Source: Alistipes sp.
Lineage (GTDB): Bacteria; Bacteroidota; Bacteroidia; Bacteroidales; Rikenellaceae
DNA length: 64,000 bases
Direction of reading: 5' to 3'
NCBI GenBank assembly: GCA_020026375.1
Contig: JAHHQN010000009.1
Location: 1-64,000, forward strand
Part shown: positions 1-7,354 of the stretch, one piece after another
Layout of the letters: each line of letters opens with the position of its first letter
How positions within the stretch are numbered: the first letter of the stretch is position 1
Position numbers and translations under genes: made by a program
Notes under the pieces: model-generated
Databases searched by the model: none
Seen by the model: the letters and a program-made list of their open reading frames with translations, nothing else
Told to the model about the DNA's origin: nothing

Positions 1-358
1 GCTGCAAAGATAACGCTTTTATTTCCTATTTTCAAAATATTTTGACAACAATTTTACAGAAAAATTCAAAGAAACCACATATTAACCTATTAATCAACAA
101 GTTGCCACAGAAACTTTTTCACACCGACTTTTCTCTTTAATAATATATATAGGTATATATCATAGAGAGGCGCGCGCAATTTTCTGCTCACAGGATTCGA
201 AAATCCGTTCACTCCGCCTGATTTTGCGTAAAATTTTCGCAGCTTCCACTCCACGTCCCCGCAAACCGAGTCGAAAAAAGGGCGAAAAAGCGTCAGAAAA
301 AATCCAAAACCCTCCGACATTTTCTCAAATACGACCCGAATTTACCAAAAAGAGTCGG
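1..358. other. Intergenic region left of umuC
   Basis: Apart from the leftward promoter at 5-37 this stretch holds no gene I can support. It is AT-rich, with an ATATATATAGGTATATAT tract near 143-160 and a short palindrome CAAAATATTTTG at 33-44. The possible reading frames here lack family features and look like chance frames. Confidence 0.5.
5..37 (-). promoter_or_regulatory. Promoter leaving the window to the left
   Basis: On the minus strand a -7 element TATCTTTG (5-12) sits 20 bp from a -33 element TTTTG (33-37). This is the canonical Bacteroidota promoter layout. Transcription would start about at the window edge and run leftwards into a gene that cannot be seen. Confidence 0.6.
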
Positions 359-1630
359 CTATTTCAGCTTCACACGAATGATATCCTTGAGATTTGTGGT
401 GTATTGACGCGTGATATGTTCACATTTGAGGTGCCAATTCTTGCGCTGCCCCTGCACGGCCAGCTTCACGGCATCGTGACCATTGCGATGGTTGATGGAT
501 TCGACGGCCGCAGCCAGCCGCGCCTGACGTTCGCGGTCGACAGGATCGAACAGACAGGTCTGCACCGCGTTGTCCGACGAGATGTCCCACACCAGCACAC
601 CGGCCTTCTTGTAATGGTAATTACCTTTTACCCAGGATCTTTTGAGCAGAGATACCGCCGCGGCAACCAGTTCTCGGGAGTCGGCGGTCGGCACAGGGAA
701 CTGACGCGAGATGTTGATGGCCTGCTGCGGCAAGTCATCGCGGAAGCGGCTCGTATAGGCAAAGACAGTGAGCGACGAGCAGCAACTTTTCTGCTGACGC
801 AATTTACGGGCGCACGAAGCCGCAAAGTTGGCCACCGCCTCCTCGACATCTTGCAGCGATGAGAGTCCCAGCTCGGCGAAGCTGCGACTGGTGCAGATGC
901 TCCGTTTCTCGGGCAATTCATCGACGTCGATGCAACTCTCGCCGCGCAACTCCAGCCATGTGCGCACGCCCGTGATGCTCAACATCTTGCGCACCCACCC
1001 TTCACTGCGGTTGACAAAATCCCACGCTGTGGCGATGCCGGCATACTCCAGTTTGGCGGCACCGCGACGGCCGATGCCCCACACATCGGAGATGGGTATG
1101 CCTTGCAGGGCCTTGACGCGTTTCTCCTCGGTGTCAATCATACACACTCCGCCGTAACCCTTGTATTTTTTGCCATAGCGGCTGGCGACCTTGGCCAGCG
1201 TCTTGGTCGGCGCGATGCCCATCGTGACGGGAATGCCCGTACCGCGCCGCACCGCATCAACGATTTTCTTGCCGTAGGCACGCAGTTCATCGCCCTCTCC
1301 GAAACCCGACAGGTCGAGAAAGGCCTCATCGACAGAATATTGTGTGAAGTTGGGCGTAAACTCCGAGAGGAGCGTCATCACGCGACGACTCATGTCGCCA
1401 TACAGCGTGAAGTTACAACTGAAGACCGCCACATTCCGGCGTTCGAGGAAGTCGCGCACCTGATAGAGCGGCACACCCATCTGAATGCCCAACACCTTGG
1501 CCTCGTTGCTGCGCGCGACGATGCACCCGTCGTTGCTACTCAGCACCACCACGGGACGTCCCTGCAACTCGGGATTGAAGACCCGTTCGCATGAACAGTA
1601 AAAATTGTTGCAATCGACCAGCCCGACCAT
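359..1630 (-). CDS. umuC: Y-family DNA polymerase V catalytic subunit UmuC
   Basis: Translesion DNA polymerase that, with processed UmuD', inserts nucleotides opposite damaged bases. The 423-residue product matches the usual length of about 420. The N-terminal palm motif DCNNFY carries the first metal-binding Asp (D6), and SVDEAFLD supplies the acidic pair D101/E102. The C-terminal part has the UmuC-type little-finger and tail region. It begins 6 bp after the umuD stop, so the two form a umuDC operon. I found no clear LexA/SOS box upstream. Such pairs are often carried on mobile elements, but nothing here marks this copy as mobile. Confidence 0.95.
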   Translation of the reverse strand: MVGLVDCNNFYCSCERVFNPELQGRPVVVLSSNDGCIVARSNEAKVLGIQMGVPLYQVRDFLERRNVAVFSCNFTLYGDMSRRVMTLLSEFTPNFTQYSVDEAFLDLSGFGEGDELRAYGKKIVDAVRRGTGIPVTMGIAPTKTLAKVASRYGKKYKGYGGVCMIDTEEKRVKALQGIPISDVWGIGRRGAAKLEYAGIATAWDFVNRSEGWVRKMLSITGVRTWLELRGESCIDVDELPEKRSICTSRSFAELGLSSLQDVEEAVANFAASCARKLRQQKSCCSSLTVFAYTSRFRDDLPQQAINISRQFPVPTADSRELVAAAVSLLKRSWVKGNYHYKKAGVLVWDISSDNAVQTCLFDPVDRERQARLAAAVESINHRNGHDAVKLAVQGQRKNWHLKCEHITRQYTTNLKDIIRVKLK

Positions 1631-1636
1631 AGTCCG

Positions 1637-2074
1637 TTATCGTTTAAGTTGGCGTTTGATGTTGTAGGTCAGCACGCCCCACACGATAAAATCGTTCTCC
1701 TCCGTGACTTTTATCGGCGTATAATCCTCATTCTCGGGCATGAGCCACACACAACGACCGCTCCTGTCGGGGCGAAACCGCTTGAGCGTAAACTCTCCGT
1801 CGATGTAGGCCACCACGATATCGCCCTCCTGCGGCTCGATGGCCTTGTCGATGATGAGCAAATCGCCATCGTCGATGCCGCAATTCACCATCGAACACCC
1901 CTCGGCACGTGCATAGAAGGTCGTCGACGGGTGTCGCACCAGCTCGCGATTGAGGTCAATGGATTCGGTGATGCCGTCCTGCGAGGGGGCAGGGAAACCG
2001 GCCTTGATGCCGCCGTCGGCGTATTGGAGTTCCAGTTGCGAGCCTGCATCGGCCGCATATATCTCGAGTTTCAT
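1637..2074 (-). CDS. umuD: S24 LexA-like autoprotease UmuD
   Basis: Accessory subunit of DNA polymerase V. It cleaves itself on RecA-ssDNA to give UmuD', which activates UmuC. From the ATG at 2074 the product is 145 residues, close to the usual 139. Ser61 in EGCSM and Lys98 in FTLKRF fit the Ser-Lys catalytic dyad, and Ala25-Gly26 in KAGFP fits the self-cleavage site. The frame stays open upstream to 2227, but those residues are not family-like and the -7 promoter element at 2131-2138 lies inside the extension, so the 2074 start is preferred. umuC follows after 6 bp. Confidence 0.93.
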   Translation of the reverse strand: MKLEIYAADAGSQLELQYADGGIKAGFPAPSQDGITESIDLNRELVRHPSTTFYARAEGCSMVNCGIDDGDLLIIDKAIEPQEGDIVVAYIDGEFTLKRFRPDRSGRCVWLMPENEDYTPIKVTEENDFIVWGVLTYNIKRQLKR

Positions 2075-2130
2075 GTTTCTTACCACTTGTCGGCCCCTCC
2101 GCCATCTCACACGGACGGGAAAATTCTCTG

Positions 2131-2138
2131 CAAAGATA
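2131..2138 (-). promoter_or_regulatory. -7 element for umuDC
   Basis: TATCTTTG on the minus strand, about 50 nt upstream of the chosen umuD start. No good -33 TTTG is seen at 20 bp, which would fit an induced promoter. No LexA palindrome was recognised. Confidence 0.5.
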
Positions 2139-2192
2139 ACATTTTTCCGACAGCAGCCTTCGCCCTCCCCCACTTCCGCCGCTCCACACCAC

Positions 2193-2225
2193 AAAAAAAG
2201 CGGTACGGAAAAGAATCCGTACCGC
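2193..2225 (-). terminator. Intrinsic terminator of the S8 protease gene
   Basis: Read on the minus strand, a perfect 10-bp stem (GCGGTACGGA with its complement, 2200-2225) around a 6-nt loop is followed by seven T residues. It lies 42 bp past the protease stop codon. Confidence 0.85.
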
Positions 2226-2266
2226 ACAATCCAAATTAAAACTTATGTTACGAAACAACCACGTTC

Positions 2267-4273
2267 CTACAACCACAATCCGTTTTCGGGAACACTGGTT
2301 CTGGAGATGATTGCCAAATTGGTCTTCACAATCTTGCCGTTCATCTTGGTCTCGAAGGAGACGATGCCGCCGCCGACCTTTGTACAATGTACCTTGAACT
2401 TGCCGTTCTCCACACTGTAAGCAGTCATACCGAGCTTCTCTACCACATCGGACTCTACCCTGACATTCACATCGAGCGCGTTGACACGACCCGAGAAGAG
2501 CTTGTCGAGGTTGACTTCGGCATCAGTACCCATCTTCACGCATACGCTGGGAATGCCGTCGACGTTGAGCAGGAGTTTGTAGGCATCGAGACGGCCTGCA
2601 CCCATCTTGCCACGATACTGTGTCATGTCGAGTTCAAGACCCAGACCTCTGAGATTCTTGGTACCCTCGAACTTGCTGTCGATGTTCTCGCAGCTGGTCA
2701 TCATCATCGAGACAAACTCCTCAACGGTGAACTGCTTGCCCAGCTTGGCGGCACGCGAGAGAGCCAGAGCGGCCATACCCGAAACGTGGGGACAAGCCAT
2801 CGAAGTACCCTGCATGTAACCGTAACCGGCCTTACGACCGTCCTTATAGTCAATCGATTCGTCATCGAGAATAAGGCTCAAGACCTGGGTCTCGTCGCCG
2901 TAGGAGGCATCACCACCGGGAGCGGTGACACTGACCCACTTGCCGTAATCGGTGTAGTAGGCAGGCAGATAGTCGGGACCGATGGAAGCTACCGAAACCA
3001 CATTGGGATAGGCAGCCGGCCAAATCTTCTGATCCTTGACCAGGTGACCGTCGTTACCTGCGGCAAAGACCACCAGACCGCCCTTCAACGGCGAGTTGGG
3101 ATTGTCGCGACCGGCATTCTCAATAAAGTAGTCGATGGCATCACGCTCCACGCCCTTGTCCATACCTACCCACATGTTGTAGGAGTTAACCGCCGAGCTA
3201 TAACCCCAGCTGCACTGTGCAATCAGCGCACCGCGGTCGGCCGCATAGACGAATGCACGCACCGAGGCGTCGAGGTGGGCGTTTCTTTCGTTGTTGCCCA
3301 GAATCTGGCACGACATGATTTTCACACCGCCCGTGGTGCCGTCACCGCCGGCAATACCGCAGACACCCTCGCCGTTGTTGTTCACGGCAGCGATGGTACC
3401 GGCAACGTGGGAACCGTGGTCGGAGTAGAACCATGCACGATACTGCTCGTTGTAGGCAGGGGTCTTCCAATCCAGCTCATCGGTATCGTTATAGAAGTTG
3501 AAGCCGTGGATATCGTTGTTGTAGGCCTTGCCGTTGACACCCACATATCCGGGGTTGGGGTTGGTCCACAGATTCTCCTTGATGTCGGCATGGGTGGTCT
3601 GCACCGGCTCGTCGATGACAGCCACGATGATTTCGGGCGAACCGGCCGTCATCTCCCAGGCATCGAACAGACTGATATCCGCACCGGCCTTGAAATGCAC
3701 ACCGGCAGTACCGGGGTTGTTGTAGTGCCACTGTTTCTCCAGACCGGGGTCGTTCATCGGCATCTCGGCACGGGTAGCCGTACGCTCGATGTTGCAGGGA
3801 ATGGCAGGACCTTCACAGGCCGGCTCGATGGGGTGGGTAAACTCCACCACCTTCACACCCTCGACCTGCCCCAGCAACTGGGCAGCCTGACGCAAATCTG
3901 ACTCTTGGGCAAATGTCACATTATACCACAAGTGGAGACCTGCCGCACGGTGACGCTCCTCGAAACGAGGTTCATAGGGGAATATACGCGAAAAATGCTC
4001 GACACCGATCTTGTCGAAAACCACGTCCATTTCCGAGATGCCCGAACGGGTGGCCATCTCTCCGGCACGGGTCTTCATCTTGAGGACCTCTTCGAGTTTA
4101 TTGGCAACAGCCTCCGAAAGTTTGACCGACAATCTGCCGGCCACGGCACCTTCGGGTGTATTGACCATCACAGCCTGTCCTTCGGCCTCAGGCCCCGCGA
4201 CGTTCTCATTCAACGTATCTTTGGAGCAGGCGAAGAACGCTAACACAGCAAGCGCAAAAATCAGTTTTCTCAT
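2267..4273 (-). CDS. Subtilisin-like (S8) serine protease lipoprotein
   Basis: Secreted serine endopeptidase of the subtilase family, probably lipid-anchored. The 668-residue product starts with a lipoprotein signal ending FFAC, giving Cys16 as the acylated residue. An N-terminal propeptide-like segment spans about residues 40-150. The triad is Asp221 (VIDEPV), His286 (DHGSHVAG) and Ser491 (GTSMACPH), with the oxyanion Asn407 in AAGND. About 110 residues after the catalytic domain form a beta-rich tail. It is monocistronic, with its own terminator. The substrate is unknown; a role in degrading host or dietary protein is inference only. Confidence 0.9.
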   Translation of the reverse strand: MRKLIFALAVLAFFACSKDTLNENVAGPEAEGQAVMVNTPEGAVAGRLSVKLSEAVANKLEEVLKMKTRAGEMATRSGISEMDVVFDKIGVEHFSRIFPYEPRFEERHRAAGLHLWYNVTFAQESDLRQAAQLLGQVEGVKVVEFTHPIEPACEGPAIPCNIERTATRAEMPMNDPGLEKQWHYNNPGTAGVHFKAGADISLFDAWEMTAGSPEIIVAVIDEPVQTTHADIKENLWTNPNPGYVGVNGKAYNNDIHGFNFYNDTDELDWKTPAYNEQYRAWFYSDHGSHVAGTIAAVNNNGEGVCGIAGGDGTTGGVKIMSCQILGNNERNAHLDASVRAFVYAADRGALIAQCSWGYSSAVNSYNMWVGMDKGVERDAIDYFIENAGRDNPNSPLKGGLVVFAAGNDGHLVKDQKIWPAAYPNVVSVASIGPDYLPAYYTDYGKWVSVTAPGGDASYGDETQVLSLILDDESIDYKDGRKAGYGYMQGTSMACPHVSGMAALALSRAAKLGKQFTVEEFVSMMMTSCENIDSKFEGTKNLRGLGLELDMTQYRGKMGAGRLDAYKLLLNVDGIPSVCVKMGTDAEVNLDKLFSGRVNALDVNVRVESDVVEKLGMTAYSVENGKFKVHCTKVGGGIVSFETKMNGKIVKTNLAIISRTSVPENGLWL

Positions 4274-4456
4274 AGGTATAAATTTATTTCAGGTTCCGAT
4301 TGTAATATTTGCATCAAAAGCGACTGCAATATAAACATTTTCCAACAATATATGCAACTAAAACAAAGAATATCATTATAAAATGCTATAAAATTTCATT
4401 TCACCGTCCGCAACTCGGAAATTAAACAAATATTCATTATCAAAAATGCGCGAAAA

Positions 4457-4488
4457 TTTTGTTTTTATGCTCCAATAATATATATTTG
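4457..4488 (+). promoter_or_regulatory. Promoter of the small lipoprotein gene
   Basis: -33 TTTTG at 4457-4461 and -7 TATATTTG at 4481-4488 with 19 bp between them. The predicted start site near 4495 gives a leader of about 20 nt before the ATG at 4514. Confidence 0.65.
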
Positions 4489-4513
4489 TCCAATCAATAA
4501 AACCAAGCATGCC

Positions 4514-5005
4514 ATGAACCGTATACTAAGAACTTTGGCAATTACATTTGCAACCCTGTCGCTCGTATCGTGCAGCGACGACAATGAAGGCGGAAGCACA
4601 AACCCCGCGACCCCCCACATCGCCCGCGCCGATATCACGGGCGAATGGAAACTGCAGGAGTGGGCTCCCAGCACCGACATGAAGAACAATGTCTATCTGG
4701 TACTCAACGAGAACGACTCCTTCACCCTCTACGGCGAGAATTTCGGCGAAACGGGTTACAAGAAGGCGACCGGCAAGTTTGTCTACCAGGAACCCGAGAA
4801 ACTCATCAAGGGCAACTATTCCGACAACACCCCCTGGGGCGACCATTATAACATCATCTACATGTCGCGCGACAAGAACATCATGAAATGGCAGGCACAG
4901 AAGGACAAGAACGACATATCGGTTTATGTCCGCACCGAAGTTCCTGAAGAGGTGAAGGCCCTGACCCGTGGCGCACAGGAGAGCGAAGAGATGAGAATTT
5001 TGTAA
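4514..5005 (+). CDS. Small lipoprotein, lipocalin-like
   Basis: The 163-residue product has a lipoprotein signal with lipobox LVSC (Cys20) followed by SDDNEGG, a typical Bacteroidota lipoprotein linker. The mature part opens with ITGEWKLQEW and continues as alternating beta-strand-like segments. This resembles the lipocalin-like and DUF5004-type domains common among Bacteroidota lipoproteins, but I cannot assign the family firmly. It is a single gene with its own promoter and terminator. Function unknown; probably an outer-membrane or periplasmic accessory protein. Confidence 0.75.
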   Translation: MNRILRTLAITFATLSLVSCSDDNEGGSTNPATPHIARADITGEWKLQEWAPSTDMKNNVYLVLNENDSFTLYGENFGETGYKKATGKFVYQEPEKLIKGNYSDNTPWGDHYNIIYMSRDKNIMKWQAQKDKNDISVYVRTEVPEEVKALTRGAQESEEMRIL

Positions 5006-5027
5006 GACCACACGACCGTCAGGTCAA

Positions 5028-5062
5028 AGAGAATACCCCACAACGGAGTATTCTCTTTTTTT
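5028..5062 (+). terminator. Terminator of the small lipoprotein gene
   Basis: AGAGAATAC (5028-5036) pairs with GTATTCTCT (5048-5056) and is followed by a run of T residues. Confidence 0.8.
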
Positions 5063-5149
5063 ATAAACACCGCCCGCTCCCTGTCGAAATTCTTACTTCC
5101 CCGGGCCGCCGTCCCACCAAAAATCTCGGCCACCCGACCTCATGATTCT

Positions 5150-5194
5150 AAAAAAATTAAGCGGAACGAAATCCGAAGATTTCATTCCGCTTAA
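5150..5194 (-). terminator. Terminator of rpmI-rplT
   Basis: On the minus strand a long hairpin (5157-5194, outer stem TTAAGCGGAA with TTCCGCTTAA plus an inner GAAAT/ATTTC stem) is followed by a T-tract. It lies about 105 bp after the rplT stop. Confidence 0.75.
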
Positions 5195-5299
5195 CGGACA
5201 TCGGTTTCATCTGTCCGAAGACAGACGGTTACCGACAGTTCCGGTTCTTCATTGTGCGGGCGGCTCTTTCAAGTCCCCCACTCTCCAAAGTTCCGGCTA

Positions 5300-5644
5300 T
5301 TACTTAACTGCGTTAACTATTGCCTCAAATGCCTTAGGCTCGTTCATTGCCAGGTCAGCCATAACCTTACGGTTCAACTGAATACCCTTAGCGTTGAGCT
5401 TACCGATAAATTGTGAATAGGTCATTCCCTGTGCGCGAACTGCAGCGTTGATACGTACAATCCACAAAGAGCGGAATGTTCTCTTTTTAAGCTGACGGTG
5501 TGCATAAGCATACTGCAAACCCTTCTCTACCGTGTTTTTCGCAACGGTCCATACGTTTCCCCTTGAACCAAAGTTACCCTTGGCAAGTTTCAAAACTTTC
5601 TTTCTTCTTGCGCGTGACGCAACAGCATTTACTGAACGTGGCAT
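5300..5644 (-). CDS. rplT: 50S ribosomal protein L20
   Basis: Large-subunit assembly protein that binds 23S rRNA. The 114 residues begin MPRSVNAVASRARRKKVLK and contain the conserved TVAKNTVEKGLQYAYAHR and LWIVRINAA segments. The start at 5644 is set by the canonical MPRS N-terminus; the frame extends 11 codons further without family support. It lies downstream of rpmI in a two-gene operon. In many bacteria infC precedes this pair; here it does not. Confidence 0.97.
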   Translation of the reverse strand: MPRSVNAVASRARRKKVLKLAKGNFGSRGNVWTVAKNTVEKGLQYAYAHRQLKKRTFRSLWIVRINAAVRAQGMTYSQFIGKLNAKGIQLNRKVMADLAMNEPKAFEAIVNAVK

Positions 5645-5757
5645 ATTAAAGTTTTTTTTGGAAGCTATCAGCGACACGGTTCTCCCGTGTTCTTTGGGGC
5701 TGTTTCGCTCCGGTTAATAAAAATTGTGCTATTCTGTTAAAAAGTCAGAGGTCAAAA

Positions 5758-5952
5758 TTACTTAACCAACAACTTCTTGATCTTCGGCTCATCAACCGCA
5801 GAAACGGTGCTCGAATAGCAGAGGTTACGCTTCTGTTTAGTCGTCTTTTTGGTCAGGATGTGACTGTGATAAGCGTGCTGACGCTTGATCTTTCCTGTGC
5901 CGGTGAAGGTAAAACGCTTCTTCGCAGCGGCATTAGTTTTCATTTTCGGCAT
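5758..5952 (-). CDS. rpmI: 50S ribosomal protein L35
   Basis: Small basic large-subunit protein. The 64 residues open MPKMKTNAAAKKRFTFTGTGK and contain KRQHAYHSHILTKKTTKQKR, the classic L35 pattern. It has a promoter just upstream and is followed by rplT after a gap of about 110 bp. The predicted leader is only about 27 nt, too short for an L20-type autoregulatory leader ahead of rpmI. The rpmI-rplT gap could hold one, but I recognise no L20-binding structure there. Confidence 0.97.
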   Translation of the reverse strand: MPKMKTNAAAKKRFTFTGTGKIKRQHAYHSHILTKKTTKQKRNLCYSSTVSAVDEPKIKKLLVK

Positions 5953-5985
5953 TGCTGTAAATAGTTAATTAGTTAAACATAGCTC

Positions 5986-6016
5986 GCAAAAGTAGTAAAA
6001 ATTTCACACTCTACAA
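5986..6016 (-). promoter_or_regulatory. Promoter of rpmI-rplT
   Basis: Minus-strand -7 TACTTTTG (5986-5993) and -33 TTG (6014-6016) with a 20-bp spacer. The predicted start site lies about 27 nt before the rpmI ATG. Confidence 0.65.
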
Positions 6017-6191
6017 CTTAAAAATCAAAAAAAAGCACCTTTTACCCCCAAAAGAGTTGTCTGAGGCGTTTTTTTGTCGCCGAAAATCGATTTTCGTGCC
6101 CTCCACCGCTTGGCCGTTCCCTCAGAAATGAGTATCTTTATTGCCGGAGACTGTTCTCCGCACAACCACATTCATCATACGATTTTATATT

Positions 6192-6917
6192 ATGTCTCTT
6201 TTTTCATACTTCGGCCACGGCTCCGCGCCTGCGCCCTCCTACCCTTCCGACCTGCTGACGCTCAACAACGGCGACTCGCTGCGCATCACCTTCTTCAAGC
6301 ACGCCTCCTTCGCCATGGAGGTGGCCGAAAAGTACCACATCTACATCGACCCCGTGAAGGAGTACGCCGACTACGAACGACTGCCGAAGGCCGACCTCAT
6401 TCTGGTGACCCACTCCCACTACGACCATTTCGACCGTGCGGCCATCGACGCCGTCTCGACCCGTCACACCGACATCGTCTGCGACCGCACCACGGCCGAG
6501 GGTTTCGAGTCGAACTGTCTGGTACTCTCGCCGGGCAAGACGGCCGCACCGCGCGACTATATCCGCATCGAGGCGGTGGCGGCCTACAACACCACCGAGG
6601 GACACACCGACTTCCACCCGCGCGAGCGTGAAGACTGCGGCTATGTACTCACTCTGGGCGACACACGCATCTACATCGCCGGCGACACCGAACCCACCGA
6701 CGAGATGCTCTCGCTCCGCGACATCGACATCGCCTTCCTGCCCGTCAACCAGCCCTACACCATGACCGTGGACCAGGCGGTGGCGGCCGTCAAGCAGCTG
6801 CGTCCGCGCATCTTCTACCCCTACCACTACGGCGAGGTGGAGGAGCGCACCGACACCACCCGTCTGGCCGCCGAGCTGGAGGGTATCACCGAGGTACGTC
6901 TCCGCCCGATGGAGTAA
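6192..6917 (+). CDS. Metallo-beta-lactamase fold hydrolase (UlaG/UPF0173-like)
   Basis: Probable cytoplasmic metal-dependent hydrolase of 241 residues, with no signal peptide. The metal-binding motif THSHYDHFD (HxHxDH) is present, followed by YIAGDTEPTDEM with the bridging Asp and a C-terminal PYHYGE histidine. This arrangement matches the L-ascorbate-6-phosphate lactonase-like (UlaG/UPF0173) branch rather than true beta-lactamases. The start at 6192 precedes the family-like MSLFSYFGHG; an in-frame ATG at 6141 adds residues with no support. The gene is divergent from rpmI and convergent with the HMA gene. Substrate unknown. Confidence 0.85.
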   Translation: MSLFSYFGHGSAPAPSYPSDLLTLNNGDSLRITFFKHASFAMEVAEKYHIYIDPVKEYADYERLPKADLILVTHSHYDHFDRAAIDAVSTRHTDIVCDRTTAEGFESNCLVLSPGKTAAPRDYIRIEAVAAYNTTEGHTDFHPREREDCGYVLTLGDTRIYIAGDTEPTDEMLSLRDIDIAFLPVNQPYTMTVDQAVAAVKQLRPRIFYPYHYGEVEERTDTTRLAAELEGITEVRLRPME

Positions 6918-6933
6918 CCCCAATAGACACCAC

Positions 6934-6964
6934 AAAAAAAGCACCGACACAATCGGTGCTTTTC
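6934..6964. terminator. Bidirectional terminator between the MBL and HMA genes
   Basis: The stem GCACCGA/TCGGTGC (6941-6959) is flanked by an A-run on the left and a T-run on the right. It can stop transcription from both convergent genes. Confidence 0.8.
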
Positions 6965-6984
6965 TTATTATATAAGGTATCTGC

Positions 6985-7329
6985 CTATTTCTTTTCGGCA
7001 GCGGCTTCTGTCTCGGTCTTGGCGTCGGCCTTCACCTCGGCGTTGACTTTCAGCGAAGCAAAACCCTTGATGATATGCTCGCTGTCGGTCTTCGAAGCAT
7101 CGTAGACCACCGTCACCTCCTTCTTCGGAAGGTCAATCTGCACGTCCTTGATGCCGCGGCCCAACGCAGGCACATTGTTCATAATCTTGTTGACACAGTG
7201 ACTGCAGGTGATGTCGGTCACAAACACCGTAGTCTCGGTCTTTTTCTTATTCTTCTTTTCCGACGGCGCAGCCACGGCCACACCCAGCGAGAGAAGTGCC
7301 ACGAGGCACAATGCAAAAAACTTTTTCAT
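6985..7329 (-). CDS. Exported heavy-metal-associated (HMA) domain protein
   Basis: The 114-residue product has a signal peptide (cleavage likely after AVA, about residue 20), a lysine-rich linker and one HMA/MerP-like ferredoxin-fold domain. The metal-binding pair is Cys42 and Cys45 in DITCSHC. The tail is rich in Ala, Glu and Lys. HMA domains bind Cu(I), Hg(II) or similar soft metals. It lies 25 bp downstream of a TonB receptor and is co-transcribed with it, which suggests a periplasmic shuttle for a metal brought in by that receptor (inference). Confidence 0.85.
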   Translation of the reverse strand: MKKFFALCLVALLSLGVAVAAPSEKKNKKKTETTVFVTDITCSHCVNKIMNNVPALGRGIKDVQIDLPKKEVTVVYDASKTDSEHIIKGFASLKVNAEVKADAKTETEAAAEKK

Positions 7330-7354
7330 GGTTTTCCTATTTTAGTATTGGCGA

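Noticed and set aside
359..2074. umuDC as part of a mobile element
   Set aside because: No integrase, transposase, repeats or att-like sequence nearby; the pair may simply be chromosomal.
2075..2190. LexA/SOS box upstream of umuD
   Set aside because: No clear palindrome of a known LexA type was found, although the genes are classically SOS-controlled.
2387..3901. 504-codon plus-strand frame opposite the S8 protease
   Set aside because: Complement of a gene with an intact catalytic triad; no independent evidence of coding.
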